A stretch of 64,000 bases of DNA. It comes from Anaerolinea sp. Lineage in GTDB: Bacteria; Chloroflexota; Anaerolineae; Anaerolineales; Anaerolineaceae. The DNA lies in the NCBI GenBank assembly GCA_029975055.1, contig JARKPU010000013.1:434001-498000 (forward strand). The letters are read 5' to 3'. Positions 1 through 7,882 of the stretch are shown here, in pieces (position 1 is the first letter of the stretch; the number at the start of each line of letters is the position of its first letter). A program made the position numbers and the translations under genes. The notes below the pieces were generated by a model. It saw only the letters and a list, made by a program, of their open reading frames with translations, searched no databases and was not told the origin of the DNA.

Positions 1-767
1 CGGACTTTATCATAAAAGCCCGGCACGGTGACGGTTCCGTTGGCGTCGTGCAAGCCGGCAATCACTTCGCTGAGCGCTTTTGCGGGGTTGTGGACGATTC
101 CGCCAAAAACACCCGAATGGAGGTCGTGTTCCGGGCCATAAATGCGCAATTCAAAAAAGGCGAGCCCGCGCAAGGCGTAAACCAGGGTTGGAACATCAGC
201 CGCGACCATCCCGGCGTCTGGATTGAGGGAAATATCGCAGGAAAGCATTTCACGGTGAGCTTCGATGAATGGCTTGAGGTGCGGCGAGCCGATCTCTTCT
301 TCGCCTTCAACGAGGAATCTGAAGTTCAACGGGTAGCTTCCATCTGTAGCGCGGATGGCTTCGAGCGCCGAAAGGACGGCAACCACCTGCCCTTTCATAT
401 CGGAAGCGCCGCGCCCGAAGAGAAAATCTCCTCGCACTTCCGGCTCGAATGGAGCGCTTTCCCACAGCTCGAGCGGGTCGGCCGGTTGGACGTCATAATG
501 CCCATAGACCAGGACGGTGGGCTTCTCCGGCCCGGCGTGCAGCCAATCGGCGTACACAATGGGATGCCCGGCGGTGGGTAGGACCTGAATGTGTTCGAGG
601 CCGACACGCGTAAAGAGCTCACTCACCTTATCGGCGGCGCGGCGCATATCGGTTTCATATTCCGGTGAAGTGGAAACCGAAGGGATATTGACCAATGAAC
701 GCAGGTTGGCCAAAAAATCGTCTACATGAGTGGTGGCGTACTCGATTGCTGCTCGGTGATCCGACAT
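1..767 (-). CDS. M20 family metallo-dipeptidase (3' part missing)
   Basis: The gene runs off the left edge, so only the first 255 residues are present. The product is a di-zinc M20 peptidase that should hydrolyse dipeptides or acylated amino acids in the cytoplasm. Visible motifs are GHYDVQ (H90 and D92, first metal ligand and its partner), GRGASDMKG (D123, bridging aspartate) and EGEEEIG (residues 154-160, catalytic and metal glutamates). The lid domain begins near residue 200. The ATG at 767 follows GAGGAA at a good distance. It is transcribed divergently from the ssnA operon, and a TATAAT box lies at 796-801 on the same strand. No dependence on the operon can be shown. Substrate specificity is not readable. 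Confidence 0.9.
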   Translation of the reverse strand, partial: MSDHRAAIEYATTHVDDFLANLRSLVNIPSVSTSPEYETDMRRAADKVSELFTRVGLEHIQVLPTAGHPIVYADWLHAGPEKPTVLVYGHYDVQPADPLELWESAPFEPEVRGDFLFGRGASDMKGQVVAVLSALEAIRATDGSYPLNFRFLVEGEEEIGSPHLKPFIEAHREMLSCDISLNPDAGMVAADVPTLVYALRGLAFFELRIYGPEHDLHSGVFGGIVHNPAKALSEVIAGLHDANGTVTVPGFYDKV

Positions 768-795
768 GCTGTTCCTCACAGGTGGATTTGTTTGA

Positions 796-801
796 ATTAT
801 A
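796..801 (-). promoter_or_regulatory. -10 box for the M20 peptidase gene
   Basis: The minus strand reads TATAAT about 29 nt before the ATG at 767, giving a predicted start near 789. No convincing -35 hexamer is visible 17 nt upstream. It faces away from the ssnA operon promoter. Confidence 0.5.
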
Positions 802-872
802 TGCGATTTTCGCCTGCACGTCTCCGGCGGTAATCCGCCCTGGATGACATAACTGCCCCTTTTTAAAGATTG

Positions 873-881
873 TGTTAGAAT
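873..881 (+). promoter_or_regulatory. Extended -10 promoter of the ssnA-F420-molybdenum hydroxylase operon
   Basis: TGTTAGAAT fits an extended -10 element (TG-N-TAGAAT). The predicted start is near 888, which leaves a leader of about 240 nt before ssnA. The -35 region is poor, as is common with extended -10 promoters. No other promoter-like sequence is obvious before 1126. Confidence 0.45.
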
Positions 882-1125
882 TTTAACCAGGGTTCGGTGG
901 TCAGTCCGATCTTGTGATTGGGCTGGCGTCGGACAGGTCGTCGGTCCGTCGAAAAGAGCCGCCTTCCTGAAACTCCATCACTTCCTGAGGAGATTTCTGT
1001 GCCCACCGATCCTGGTCAATCGAACAAATCCTGTAATTTGGCAGGAAAAGCGGATGATAACCGGCGGGGATGCTTTTTTTACTCGCCGGTTTATGCTGGC
1101 TGGTGGCTTCCGGAGTAAAGCGAAA
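882..1125 (+). promoter_or_regulatory. Structured 5' leader of the ssnA operon
   Basis: There is no convincing gene in this stretch. Three segments compete for pairing: GTCCGA (904-909) can pair with TCGGAC (929-934), and the same middle segment can pair with GTCCG (944-948). Further down, TCCTG (1029-1033) pairs with CAGGA (1042-1046). AACCGGCG (1059-1066) pairs over 8 bp with CGCCGGTT (1084-1091) around a loop holding a run of eight T. The Shine-Dalgarno GGAG of ssnA is at 1112-1115. The layout suits a regulatory leader, but I could not match it to a known riboswitch consensus. Confidence 0.4.
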
Positions 1126-2481
1126 ATGCTCATTTACAATGCGAAGCTGATTACAAACGAACGGCCGAACCGCATCCTCGAGGGGCAGGCGGTGTTGATC
1201 CGGGACGGGTTGATCCAAAAGGTCGGCCCTGAACAGGTGATGCTTGTTGAAAATGCAGCTGAGGAGCGGCTGGATGCCCGCGGCCAGTATGTGATGCCCG
1301 GCAACATTTGCGCGCACACGCATTTCTATGGGGCTTACGCGCGCGGAATGGCCATCCCGGGGCCTGCACCCGCCGACTTCCCGGAGATTCTTGCGAAATT
1401 ATGGTGGGGGCTGGATAAGGCGCTCAGCATGGAAGATGTGTATTACTCGGCCATGGTTTGCATCGCCGATGCCATCCGCCACGGCACAACCACGTTGGTC
1501 GACCACCATGCTTCACCGAATGCGATCGCCGGTTCGCTGGATGCGATTGCTTCTGCTGTGGAAGAGAGCGGCGTGCGAGCCAGCCTGTGTTACGAAGTGA
1601 CCGATCGAGACGGCCCGGAGCGCGCGAAGGCCGGAATCGCAGAGAATGTGCGCTTCATTCAGCGAATCCAATCCGGGGGAGGTGCGGGGGGGCGGCTTTC
1701 GGCTTTGTTTGGGCTGCACGCCAGCCTGACCCTTTCGGAAGAGACCCTCGAAGCCTGCCGACACGCCAACCAGACTGGGGCAGGGTTCCATATCCATGTC
1801 GCCGAACACAGTGTGGACCAATATGACTCGCTGGAGAAATCCGGCCTGCGGGTGATTGACCGGCTCGAACGGCACGGCATCCTTGGCCCGGAAACGATTG
1901 CCGTGCATGCCGTCCACGTGGACGCAAAGGAGATCGAAATCCTGGCGCGCAGCGGAACGTGGGTGACTCACCAACCGCGTTCGAACATGAATAACGCCGT
2001 TGGGCTGCCCCAGGTCGAAGCGATGCTGCGCATGGGCATCAAGGTATGCCTCGGAAACGACGGATTCTCGAACGCGATGTGGGAAGAGTGGAAGGCCGCT
2101 TACCTGGGGCACAAGCTCATCAACGGCGACCCGCGCCGGATGAACGGCGCGCTCCTGGCGGAGATGGCTCTGTATAACAATGCCAGCCTGGCCGGCCGGC
2201 TGTTCGGTGTGCCGGTCGGGGTGATCGAGCCAGGGGCGGTTGCCGATTTGATCTTCGTCGACTACCACCCATACACCCCGCTCACAGGCGATAACCTGCC
2301 CTGGCATATCGTCTTTGGTTTTCATGAAAGCATGGTCACCACGACGATCGTCGCAGGCAAGGTGCTGATGCTGGACCGGCAATTAACCACAATCGATGAA
2401 GAAGCGCTGGCCAGAAAAGTGCGTGAGGTGGTTCCTGCCGCATGGGAACGTTACGTGCGATTCGCATCGAAAACAGTATAG
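1126..2481 (+). CDS. ssnA: SsnA family amidohydrolase of selenium-dependent molybdenum hydroxylase loci
   Basis: The 451-residue protein belongs to the amidohydrolase superfamily of metal-dependent deaminases. The HTH metal motif is at residues 64-66, followed by the HIHVAEH strand, the AVHAVHVD strand and the GNDGFSN aspartate. The run LWWGLDKALSMEDVYYSA and the DHHASPNAI and LCYEVTDRDG segments are what I recognise as SsnA rather than MtaD or guanine deaminase. SsnA has no proven reaction; hydrolytic ring opening or deamination of a purine-like substrate is inferred. The ATG at 1126 was chosen over the upstream in-frame ATG at 1054 because GGAG lies 10 nt before it. It heads a fifteen-gene operon. 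Confidence 0.88.
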   Translation: MLIYNAKLITNERPNRILEGQAVLIRDGLIQKVGPEQVMLVENAAEERLDARGQYVMPGNICAHTHFYGAYARGMAIPGPAPADFPEILAKLWWGLDKALSMEDVYYSAMVCIADAIRHGTTTLVDHHASPNAIAGSLDAIASAVEESGVRASLCYEVTDRDGPERAKAGIAENVRFIQRIQSGGGAGGRLSALFGLHASLTLSEETLEACRHANQTGAGFHIHVAEHSVDQYDSLEKSGLRVIDRLERHGILGPETIAVHAVHVDAKEIEILARSGTWVTHQPRSNMNNAVGLPQVEAMLRMGIKVCLGNDGFSNAMWEEWKAAYLGHKLINGDPRRMNGALLAEMALYNNASLAGRLFGVPVGVIEPGAVADLIFVDYHPYTPLTGDNLPWHIVFGFHESMVTTTIVAGKVLMLDRQLTTIDEEALARKVREVVPAAWERYVRFASKTV

Positions 2482-2491
2482 GAGGTCACAC

Positions 2492-3187
2492 TTGCCAGAC
2501 CAGACGAACTGGAACATCCAGACGATAGCCATCATCGGCGGTACAGGTAAGGAAGGGAAAGGCCTCGCATACCGGTGGGCAAAGGCCGGTTATCGGGTGA
2601 TCATCGGTTCGCGCCAGGCCGAAAAGGCTGCATCCGCTGCGGCCGAATTGCATCAGCTCCTGGGAAGCTCCGAACGCGTTTGCGGCCTTACGAACCCCGA
2701 GGCGGCCACCGCGGCAGATCTGGTGGTGTTGACCGTGCCATTCTCGGCCCACCAGGAAACGCTGATCTCTTTAAAAGACCGGCTGCAAGGGAAGATATTG
2801 ATTGATGTGACCGTGCCGCTTGTCCCGCCCAAAGTAACCCGTGTGCAAATGCCGCCTGCAGGCAGCGCTGCACAGGAAGCTCAACAGATCCTGGGCGAAA
2901 GCGTGCAGGTGGTCTCGGCATTCCAGAATATTTCTTACGAGCATCTGCTCCATGACGAGGTTGTGGACTGCGACGTACTCGTCTGCGGCGGGAGCAAGAG
3001 CGCTCGTGCCGAGGTGCTCAAGCTGGTGAAAGCGGCCGGACTTACCGGATGGGATGCCGGGCCGATCGAAAACTCGGTCGTTGCAGAAGGGTTGACCTCG
3101 GTTTTGATTGGCATCAACAAGCAATTTGGGGTGCAATCGGCTGGAATCCGCATCACCGGCGTTCCGCGAGATACTTTACAGGAGTAG
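2492..3187 (+). CDS. npdG: NADPH-dependent F420 reductase
   Basis: The 231-residue protein has an N-terminal Rossmann fold with GGTGKEGKG near residues 14-22 and GSRQAEKA at the second strand, where Arg would bind the 2'-phosphate of NADPH. The VPLVPPK and FQNISYEHL segments match F420:NADP oxidoreductase. It moves hydride between F420 and NADP in the cytoplasm. The start is a TTG preceded by GGAGG with 6 nt spacing, and that GGAGG overlaps the ssnA stop. An ATG at 2396 would extend it into ssnA and adds a non-homologous arginine-rich stretch, so it was rejected. It opens the F420 block. Confidence 0.87.
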   Translation: MPDQTNWNIQTIAIIGGTGKEGKGLAYRWAKAGYRVIIGSRQAEKAASAAAELHQLLGSSERVCGLTNPEAATAADLVVLTVPFSAHQETLISLKDRLQGKILIDVTVPLVPPKVTRVQMPPAGSAAQEAQQILGESVQVVSAFQNISYEHLLHDEVVDCDVLVCGGSKSARAEVLKLVKAAGLTGWDAGPIENSVVAEGLTSVLIGINKQFGVQSAGIRITGVPRDTLQE

Positions 3188-3193
3188 CAGCCT

Positions 3194-3961
3194 TTGACGC
3201 TAATCGTCGAACCCATCCGTGGGATACCACTCATCGAACCGGGCGATGCTCTCGGCCGCATTCTTGCCGACCGGGCAGAGCATTGCGGCTGGAGCTTCGA
3301 GGATGGCGATATCCTTGTGCTGGCTCAGAAAATCGTCTCGAAAGCCGAAGGACGGCTGGTGAACCTTTGCGACGTGACCCCCTCGCCAGAGGCAATCGAA
3401 TTCGCACGGAAAGCCGAAAAGGACCCGCGCTTTGTGGAACTGGTGCTGCGCGAAAGTGCAAGCGTGTTGCGGGTGCGCCCTGGGACGATCATCGTGGAAC
3501 ACCGCCTGGGGTTTGTCTGCGCGAACGCGGGCATTGACCACTCGAACGTGCATGGCGCCTGGGGAGACCCCAATGATTGGATGCTCTTGCTTCCAGAAGA
3601 CCCCGACCGGTCTGCCAGGGAGATCCAGGCGGCGTTGCTGGCACTCACCGGGAAGCAGGTGGGGGTGATGATCATCGATTCGCATGGCCGGGCGTGGAGG
3701 CTGGGGACTGTGGGCGTGGCGATCGGTCTGGCAGGCGTGCCGGGGTTGGTCGATATGCGCGGCAAGCCTGACTTGTTCGGCTATCAACTGCGAGTGACGA
3801 TCATCGCTGCAGCGGATGAGCTTGCTGGCGCCGCCAGCCTGGTGATGGGTCAGGCGGATGAGCGCATCCCGGCGGTGGTGGTGCGGGGTTTTCCTTACGC
3901 GCTGCGAGAATCGGGGATCCGCGAATTGATCCGGCCAAAAGAATTGGATTTGTTCAGGTAA
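3194..3961 (+). CDS. cofE: Coenzyme F420:L-glutamate ligase
   Basis: The 255-residue protein adds L-glutamate to F420-0 using GTP. It has the single-domain (archaeal-type) length rather than the two-domain FbiB length. Recognisable segments are GDILVLAQKIVSKAEGR, HRLGFVCANAGIDHSN, LLPEDPD, VMIIDSHGRAWRLGTVGVAIG and the VRGFPY end. The start is TTG with GGAG 9 nt upstream, 6 nt after npdG. Its partners cofD and cofC follow within 1.5 kb, while the FO synthase genes (cofG/cofH or fbiC) are not in the window and must lie elsewhere. Confidence 0.9.
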   Translation: MTLIVEPIRGIPLIEPGDALGRILADRAEHCGWSFEDGDILVLAQKIVSKAEGRLVNLCDVTPSPEAIEFARKAEKDPRFVELVLRESASVLRVRPGTIIVEHRLGFVCANAGIDHSNVHGAWGDPNDWMLLLPEDPDRSAREIQAALLALTGKQVGVMIIDSHGRAWRLGTVGVAIGLAGVPGLVDMRGKPDLFGYQLRVTIIAAADELAGAASLVMGQADERIPAVVVRGFPYALRESGIRELIRPKELDLFR

Positions 3962-3962
3962 A

Positions 3963-4511
3963 ATGGTCTACGCGGTTGCGACGATTTTCGACTTGGACGA
4001 GATGGTCTCGAATAACCTGGCCTGGAAAGCTGTCGCAGATGTGATGCAGAAGGCCGGGGTAGAGATCACTCCTCTGCCGCATTTCTCCTGGCATGTTGCC
4101 AGCGATTATGATTTTTCCGCGTTGGATGAGTATTTTGCAGAGCTGGTGCAAGGTTTCGATCCATTCCCGATCCATATCACCGGGATGGGTATCTTCACAG
4201 GCCCTGCACCGGTTCTATACCTGCCGGTGACCAAAACTCCACAAGTCACCGAACTGCACAGCGTGATCTGGTCGGGGATTGAACCGCTTTCCTCGGGGAC
4301 GAATCCGAATTACGATCCGCATAAATGGATTCCGCACATTACGCTGACGGATGAAAGCGCCGGCGATGATGCGATCTGCAAGGTCATCAACGAGCTGGCA
4401 TCTTTGCCGATGGACATGCGCATGGTGATCGATCACTTAGCGGTGATTTACCGTGATAATCGTTCCAGTGGTATTCGAAGCTCATACCGTTTTGGGGTAG
4501 GCGAAGTATGA
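3963..4511 (+). CDS. 2H-phosphoesterase (2'-5' RNA ligase-like) protein in the F420 cassette
   Basis: The 182-residue protein looks like a member of the 2H phosphoesterase fold. Two His-containing strands are visible: SWHVAS near residues 43-48, and PHITLT near residue 120, which is a good H-x-T motif. The first motif is looser (H-V-A). Family members ligate or hydrolyse 2',5'- or cyclic phosphodiesters. It starts 1 nt after cofE and its last 4 nt overlap cofD, so it is translationally coupled inside the F420 genes. Nothing known in F420 synthesis needs this activity. It could process F420 phosphodiester intermediates, or simply be a passenger. Confidence 0.65.
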   Translation: MVYAVATIFDLDEMVSNNLAWKAVADVMQKAGVEITPLPHFSWHVASDYDFSALDEYFAELVQGFDPFPIHITGMGIFTGPAPVLYLPVTKTPQVTELHSVIWSGIEPLSSGTNPNYDPHKWIPHITLTDESAGDDAICKVINELASLPMDMRMVIDHLAVIYRDNRSSGIRSSYRFGVGEV

Positions 4512-5461
4512 AAATCGTTGCGCTGGCAGGCGGTGTGGGGGGCGCAAAACTGGTGGACGGGCTGGCCAGGCTGCTTTCGCCGGATGAGCTGACCGTTGTG
4601 GTTAACACCGGGGATGATTTCAATCATCTTGGGCTGCGGATATGCCCCGACCTCGACACGGTGTGCTACACCCTGGCAGGCCTTGCAAACCCTACGACCG
4701 GCTGGGGACGCAGCGGGGAAACCTGGAACGCGCTTGAGCAGCTTGCACGCCTGGGCGGCCCAACCTGGTTCCGCCTGGGCGATTTGGATCTTGCCACTCA
4801 CCTGGAGCGAACCCGGCGTCTGAAAGCAGGAGATGCGCTCAGCCGGGTGACGCGTGATTTTTGCGCCGCCTGGGGGGTGCGGCACCCGGTGCTGCCGATG
4901 ACTGACCAGGTTTTCGAAACCTGGGTGCTGACTGTAGAACACGGGTGGCTCCCGTTCCAGGAGTACTTCGTGCGCCATGCCTGTGAGCCGGTTGTGAAAG
5001 GGTTCGAGTTCCGCGGCGCAGAAAGTGCCCGCCCGGCTCCCGGCGTGCTCGAAGCCATCGGAGCCGCCGATGCCGTGGTCGTTTGCCCATCCAACCCGTG
5101 GGTTTCGATCGACCCGATCTTCAAGGTGGAAGGAATCAAGCAGGCCATCCAGGGCTGCCCTGTCAGAGTGGCTGTCTCACCGATCATCGGCGGAAAGGCC
5201 GTCAAAGGTCCTGCAGCAAAGATGTACGCTGAGTTGGGCATTGAACCATCGGCGCTTGCAGTTGCACGCCATTATACCGGCCGATTGACGGGCTTTATCT
5301 TCGACCGGGAGGATTCGCAGTATATGAGCGACATCAGCGCTCTTGGCATCCGAGCAGTTGTGCTCGATACATTGATGAAAACGAACGAGGACCGCGTGAA
5401 CCTTGCCTGTAAGGTGTTGGATTTTTGCGCGCTTAACCAAACTGGAATTCGACGCTCATGA
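4508..5461 (+). CDS. cofD: 2-phospho-L-lactate transferase
   Basis: The 317-residue protein transfers the phospholactyl or phosphoenolpyruvyl group from its GDP-activated form to FO, making F420-0 or its dehydro form. The glycine-rich LAGGVGGAKL motif sits at residues 6-15, and NTGDDFNHLGLRICPDLDT holds the metal-binding aspartates. CPSNPWVSIDPI and SPIIGGKAVKGPA are also characteristic. The ATG overlaps the previous stop as ATGA, as does the following cofC start. Length is normal for the family. Confidence 0.94.
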   Translation: MKIVALAGGVGGAKLVDGLARLLSPDELTVVVNTGDDFNHLGLRICPDLDTVCYTLAGLANPTTGWGRSGETWNALEQLARLGGPTWFRLGDLDLATHLERTRRLKAGDALSRVTRDFCAAWGVRHPVLPMTDQVFETWVLTVEHGWLPFQEYFVRHACEPVVKGFEFRGAESARPAPGVLEAIGAADAVVVCPSNPWVSIDPIFKVEGIKQAIQGCPVRVAVSPIIGGKAVKGPAAKMYAELGIEPSALAVARHYTGRLTGFIFDREDSQYMSDISALGIRAVVLDTLMKTNEDRVNLACKVLDFCALNQTGIRRS

Positions 5462-6087
5462 GCCTTTGGACTCTGGTTCCCGTAAAACCATTGCGGCGTG
5501 GAAAATCGCGCTTATCGAGTGTGCTTTCAGAAGATGAACGCACGTACTTGAATTATTCCATGCTGGCCAATACATTGCATACCCTGGCCGAGGTGCATGA
5601 AATTGCCCAGGTGCTGGTAATCAGCCGCGACCCGGCGGCGCTTTCTCTGGCGCGGGAATTTAACTTCAGGACGTTGCAGGAAGATGACGAAGGATCGGAC
5701 CTCAACCTGGCCTTGAAGCGGGCAACGGTGGTGGCTCAATTCTACGGAGCGACCGGGCTGCTGGTCTTGCCGGCCGACTTGCCGCTATTGAAACCGGTGA
5801 CGGTTCAAGATATTCTTAAGAAGGCGAAGCGGTCTCCGATGATGGTGATCGCGCCGGACCGGCATGAAGATGGGACGAACGCGCTGCTGGTTTCGCCGGT
5901 TGGGTTGATCGAATACCATTACGGCCCGGGGTCCTTCCTGGCCCATCTTGAACAGGCCGAGAAGCATCGCATCCCGGTGGAGGTTGTCCATCTTCCAGCA
6001 TTGGAATTGGATCTTGATTTACCCGAAGACCTCGAAATTCTACAAGAGATGGACCAAACCATTTCTTACTCCCTGTTGAAGACTTGA
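5458..6087 (+). CDS. cofC: 2-phospho-L-lactate (or PEP) guanylyltransferase
   Basis: The 209-residue nucleotidyltransferase activates 2-phospholactate, PEP or a related acid with GTP for CofD. The N-terminal LVPVKPLRRGKSRLSSVL segment is the nucleotide-binding loop, followed by VISRDP, LLVLPADLPLL with the metal-binding Asp pair, DGTNALLVSP and YGPGSFLAHLEQA. It overlaps cofD by 4 nt. The sequence alone does not tell which three-carbon acid is used, which matters because bacterial and archaeal enzymes differ. Confidence 0.9.
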   Translation: MSLWTLVPVKPLRRGKSRLSSVLSEDERTYLNYSMLANTLHTLAEVHEIAQVLVISRDPAALSLAREFNFRTLQEDDEGSDLNLALKRATVVAQFYGATGLLVLPADLPLLKPVTVQDILKKAKRSPMMVIAPDRHEDGTNALLVSPVGLIEYHYGPGSFLAHLEQAEKHRIPVEVVHLPALELDLDLPEDLEILQEMDQTISYSLLKT

Positions 6088-6102
6088 TGATCGGAGGACT
6101 GC

Positions 6103-7101
6103 ATGGCAGAACGAGTGGCGTTATACCTGCAAGATGCACATCAATTACGCGACGGCCTGGAATATGTGCGCTATGCCGAACAGCGCGGCTTCGAGGCCGT
6201 CTGGCAGGCTGAAAGCCGGCTGGTGCGCGACGCAATCGTGCCGATGGCCGCATACGCGGCTGTCACCGAGCGCATCAAGGTCGGTTCGGGGGTCATCAAT
6301 AACTGGACGCGCAACATCGGGCTGCTTGCTGCGACGTTCCTCACCTTGGATGACCTGGCGCCCGACCGGATCATTTGCGGAATCGGCGCCTGGTGGGACC
6401 CGCTGGCCCGCAATGTCGGCATCAACCGCTCCAAGCCGCTCACCGCGATGAAAGAGACGATCACCGTTCTGCGCCGGCTGCTCAATATGGAACGGGTGAC
6501 TTTCCACGGCGAATTTGTGAACGTGGATGGCATCGAACTCGACGTGGTGCATGGCCGCAAAGAACCGCGCAATGTGCCGATCATGGTCGGCGCAACGGGC
6601 GACCAGATGATGGAAATGACGGGTGAACTGGCCGACGGGGTGGTGCTGAATTACTGCGTACCGCCCGAATACAACTTGAAAGCTTTGGAATTGCTCGAAA
6701 AAGGCGCGAAGAAATCCGGCCGTAGGCTGGAAGATATTGACAGACCGCAGCTCGTGGTGTGTTCGGTTGACCAGGACCACGACCGGGCAATCGACACCAC
6801 GCGCGAACTGTTAACCCAGTACCTTGCGCAGCAGCCGCATATCGCCAAAGCATCGGGGGTTTCTCCGGACGTAGTAGCGCAGATCCAGTCCATTTTGGGC
6901 TGGCCAGCCACCCATGAACAGATTCGACGCGCGAAGCATCTGGTTCCAGAAGAGTTGATTCTCCGAATCACCGCTTCGGGTACGCCCGATGAAGCCAGGG
7001 CGAAGGTGGATGAATACCGCCGGAATGGCTGCACCTGCCCGATCCTCTACCCGGTGGGCGGGGATGTACACCTGTTGATCGACACCTTCGCACAGGCATG
7101 A
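6103..7101 (+). CDS. LLM class F420-dependent oxidoreductase
   Basis: The 332-residue protein is a luciferase-like TIM barrel of the kind that uses F420. It begins with [11 protein letters not shown], has the [14 protein letters not shown] strand, [12 protein letters not shown], and a long [19 protein letters not shown] segment close to methylenetetrahydromethanopterin reductase-like enzymes. It is preceded by GGAGG at 6096-6099 and sits directly after cofC. The preceding genes build F420 and npdG recycles it, so this is the likely F420-consuming or F420-reducing enzyme of the operon. Its substrate cannot be read. It could act upstream or downstream of the molybdenum hydroxylases. Confidence 0.85.
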   Translation: MAERVALYLQDAHQLRDGLEYVRYAEQRGFEAVWQAESRLVRDAIVPMAAYAAVTERIKVGSGVINNWTRNIGLLAATFLTLDDLAPDRIICGIGAWWDPLARNVGINRSKPLTAMKETITVLRRLLNMERVTFHGEFVNVDGIELDVVHGRKEPRNVPIMVGATGDQMMEMTGELADGVVLNYCVPPEYNLKALELLEKGAKKSGRRLEDIDRPQLVVCSVDQDHDRAIDTTRELLTQYLAQQPHIAKASGVSPDVVAQIQSILGWPATHEQIRRAKHLVPEELILRITASGTPDEARAKVDEYRRNGCTCPILYPVGGDVHLLIDTFAQA

Positions 7102-7120
7102 GCCTTCAGGAGGTCTAGCA

Positions 7121-7882
7121 ATGATCCTTGAATACCACCGGCCTGCCAGCCTGGAAGAGGCTCTGCGGTTACTTGCCAGAAATCAACCGAAAACGCTCCC
7201 GCTGGGCGGCGGAACCTATCTGAGCCGGAAGGTTATGGAAGACGTGGCGGTCGTCGATTTGCAGGCGCTCGGGCTGGATTTCATCCAGATTCATGGGAGC
7301 CAGCTCGAAATCGGCGCGATGGCACGTATGACCACAATTATTCAGGATAATGCCATCCCAGCCATGCTCCGAAGCGCCGTAGAGGCCGAGTACCCGCTCA
7401 ACCTGCGCGAGATGACCAGCCTTGGCGGGGCGATTGCCTCGAATGACGGCCGCTCGGCTCTGCTCACCGCGCTTCTGGCGCTGGATGCCCGCCTGGTGTG
7501 GCTGCCTGGAGAAAATGAAGTTGCCCTGGGCAACTACCTGCCCCTGCGGCACGCCTGGAACGAAGGGAAGCTGATCCGGAGCGTTCTCATCCCAGCGAAC
7601 AGCCGGTTGGCGATCGAGTCGGTTGCGCGCACCCCGCTGGACCGGCCGGTGATGATTGCGGCAATCTGCCAGTGGCCCTCGGGGCGCACGCGGGTGAGCC
7701 TCGGCGGGTTTGGGCAAGCACCGATCCTGGCTGCCGACGGGCCGGACGCAACCGGAGCCGACCTGGCGGCCAGAAATGCCTATCTGCTCGCAGAGGATGA
7801 GTGGGCAAGCGCAGAATACCGCAGCCAGATGGCTTATGAGCTGGTGCGGAAGCTGCTCCACACGATGAAAGCGCGAACATGA
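7121..7882 (+). CDS. Molybdenum hydroxylase FAD-binding subunit (SDMH type)
   Basis: The 253-residue protein is a short stand-alone FAD-binding subunit of the xanthine dehydrogenase/CO dehydrogenase family. LPLGGGTYLSRK near residues 26-37 is the flavin diphosphate loop, and NLREMTSLGGAIASNDGRS near residue 90-108 is the second flavin contact. It is shorter than the usual 280-300 residues, which fits the FAD subunit accompanying selenium-dependent xanthine dehydrogenases and the YgfM-type proteins. AGGAGG precedes the ATG, and the 3' end overlaps the following FeS-Mo fusion by 4 nt, so the two should form one enzyme. Confidence 0.85.
   Translation: MILEYHRPASLEEALRLLARNQPKTLPLGGGTYLSRKVMEDVAVVDLQALGLDFIQIHGSQLEIGAMARMTTIIQDNAIPAMLRSAVEAEYPLNLREMTSLGGAIASNDGRSALLTALLALDARLVWLPGENEVALGNYLPLRHAWNEGKLIRSVLIPANSRLAIESVARTPLDRPVMIAAICQWPSGRTRVSLGGFGQAPILAADGPDATGADLAARNAYLLAEDEWASAEYRSQMAYELVRKLLHTMKART

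Noticed and set aside
882-1125. Moco, guanidine-I (ykkC) or THF riboswitch in the ssnA leader
   Set aside because: Fragments such as AGGGTTC, GGTCCG and GAGCC occur, but the conserved core order and closing stems of these classes could not be laid onto the sequence.
1513-2382. 289-residue open frame on the minus strand inside ssnA
   Set aside because: It is the antisense of a well-conserved coding region and has no recognisable domain or ribosome site.
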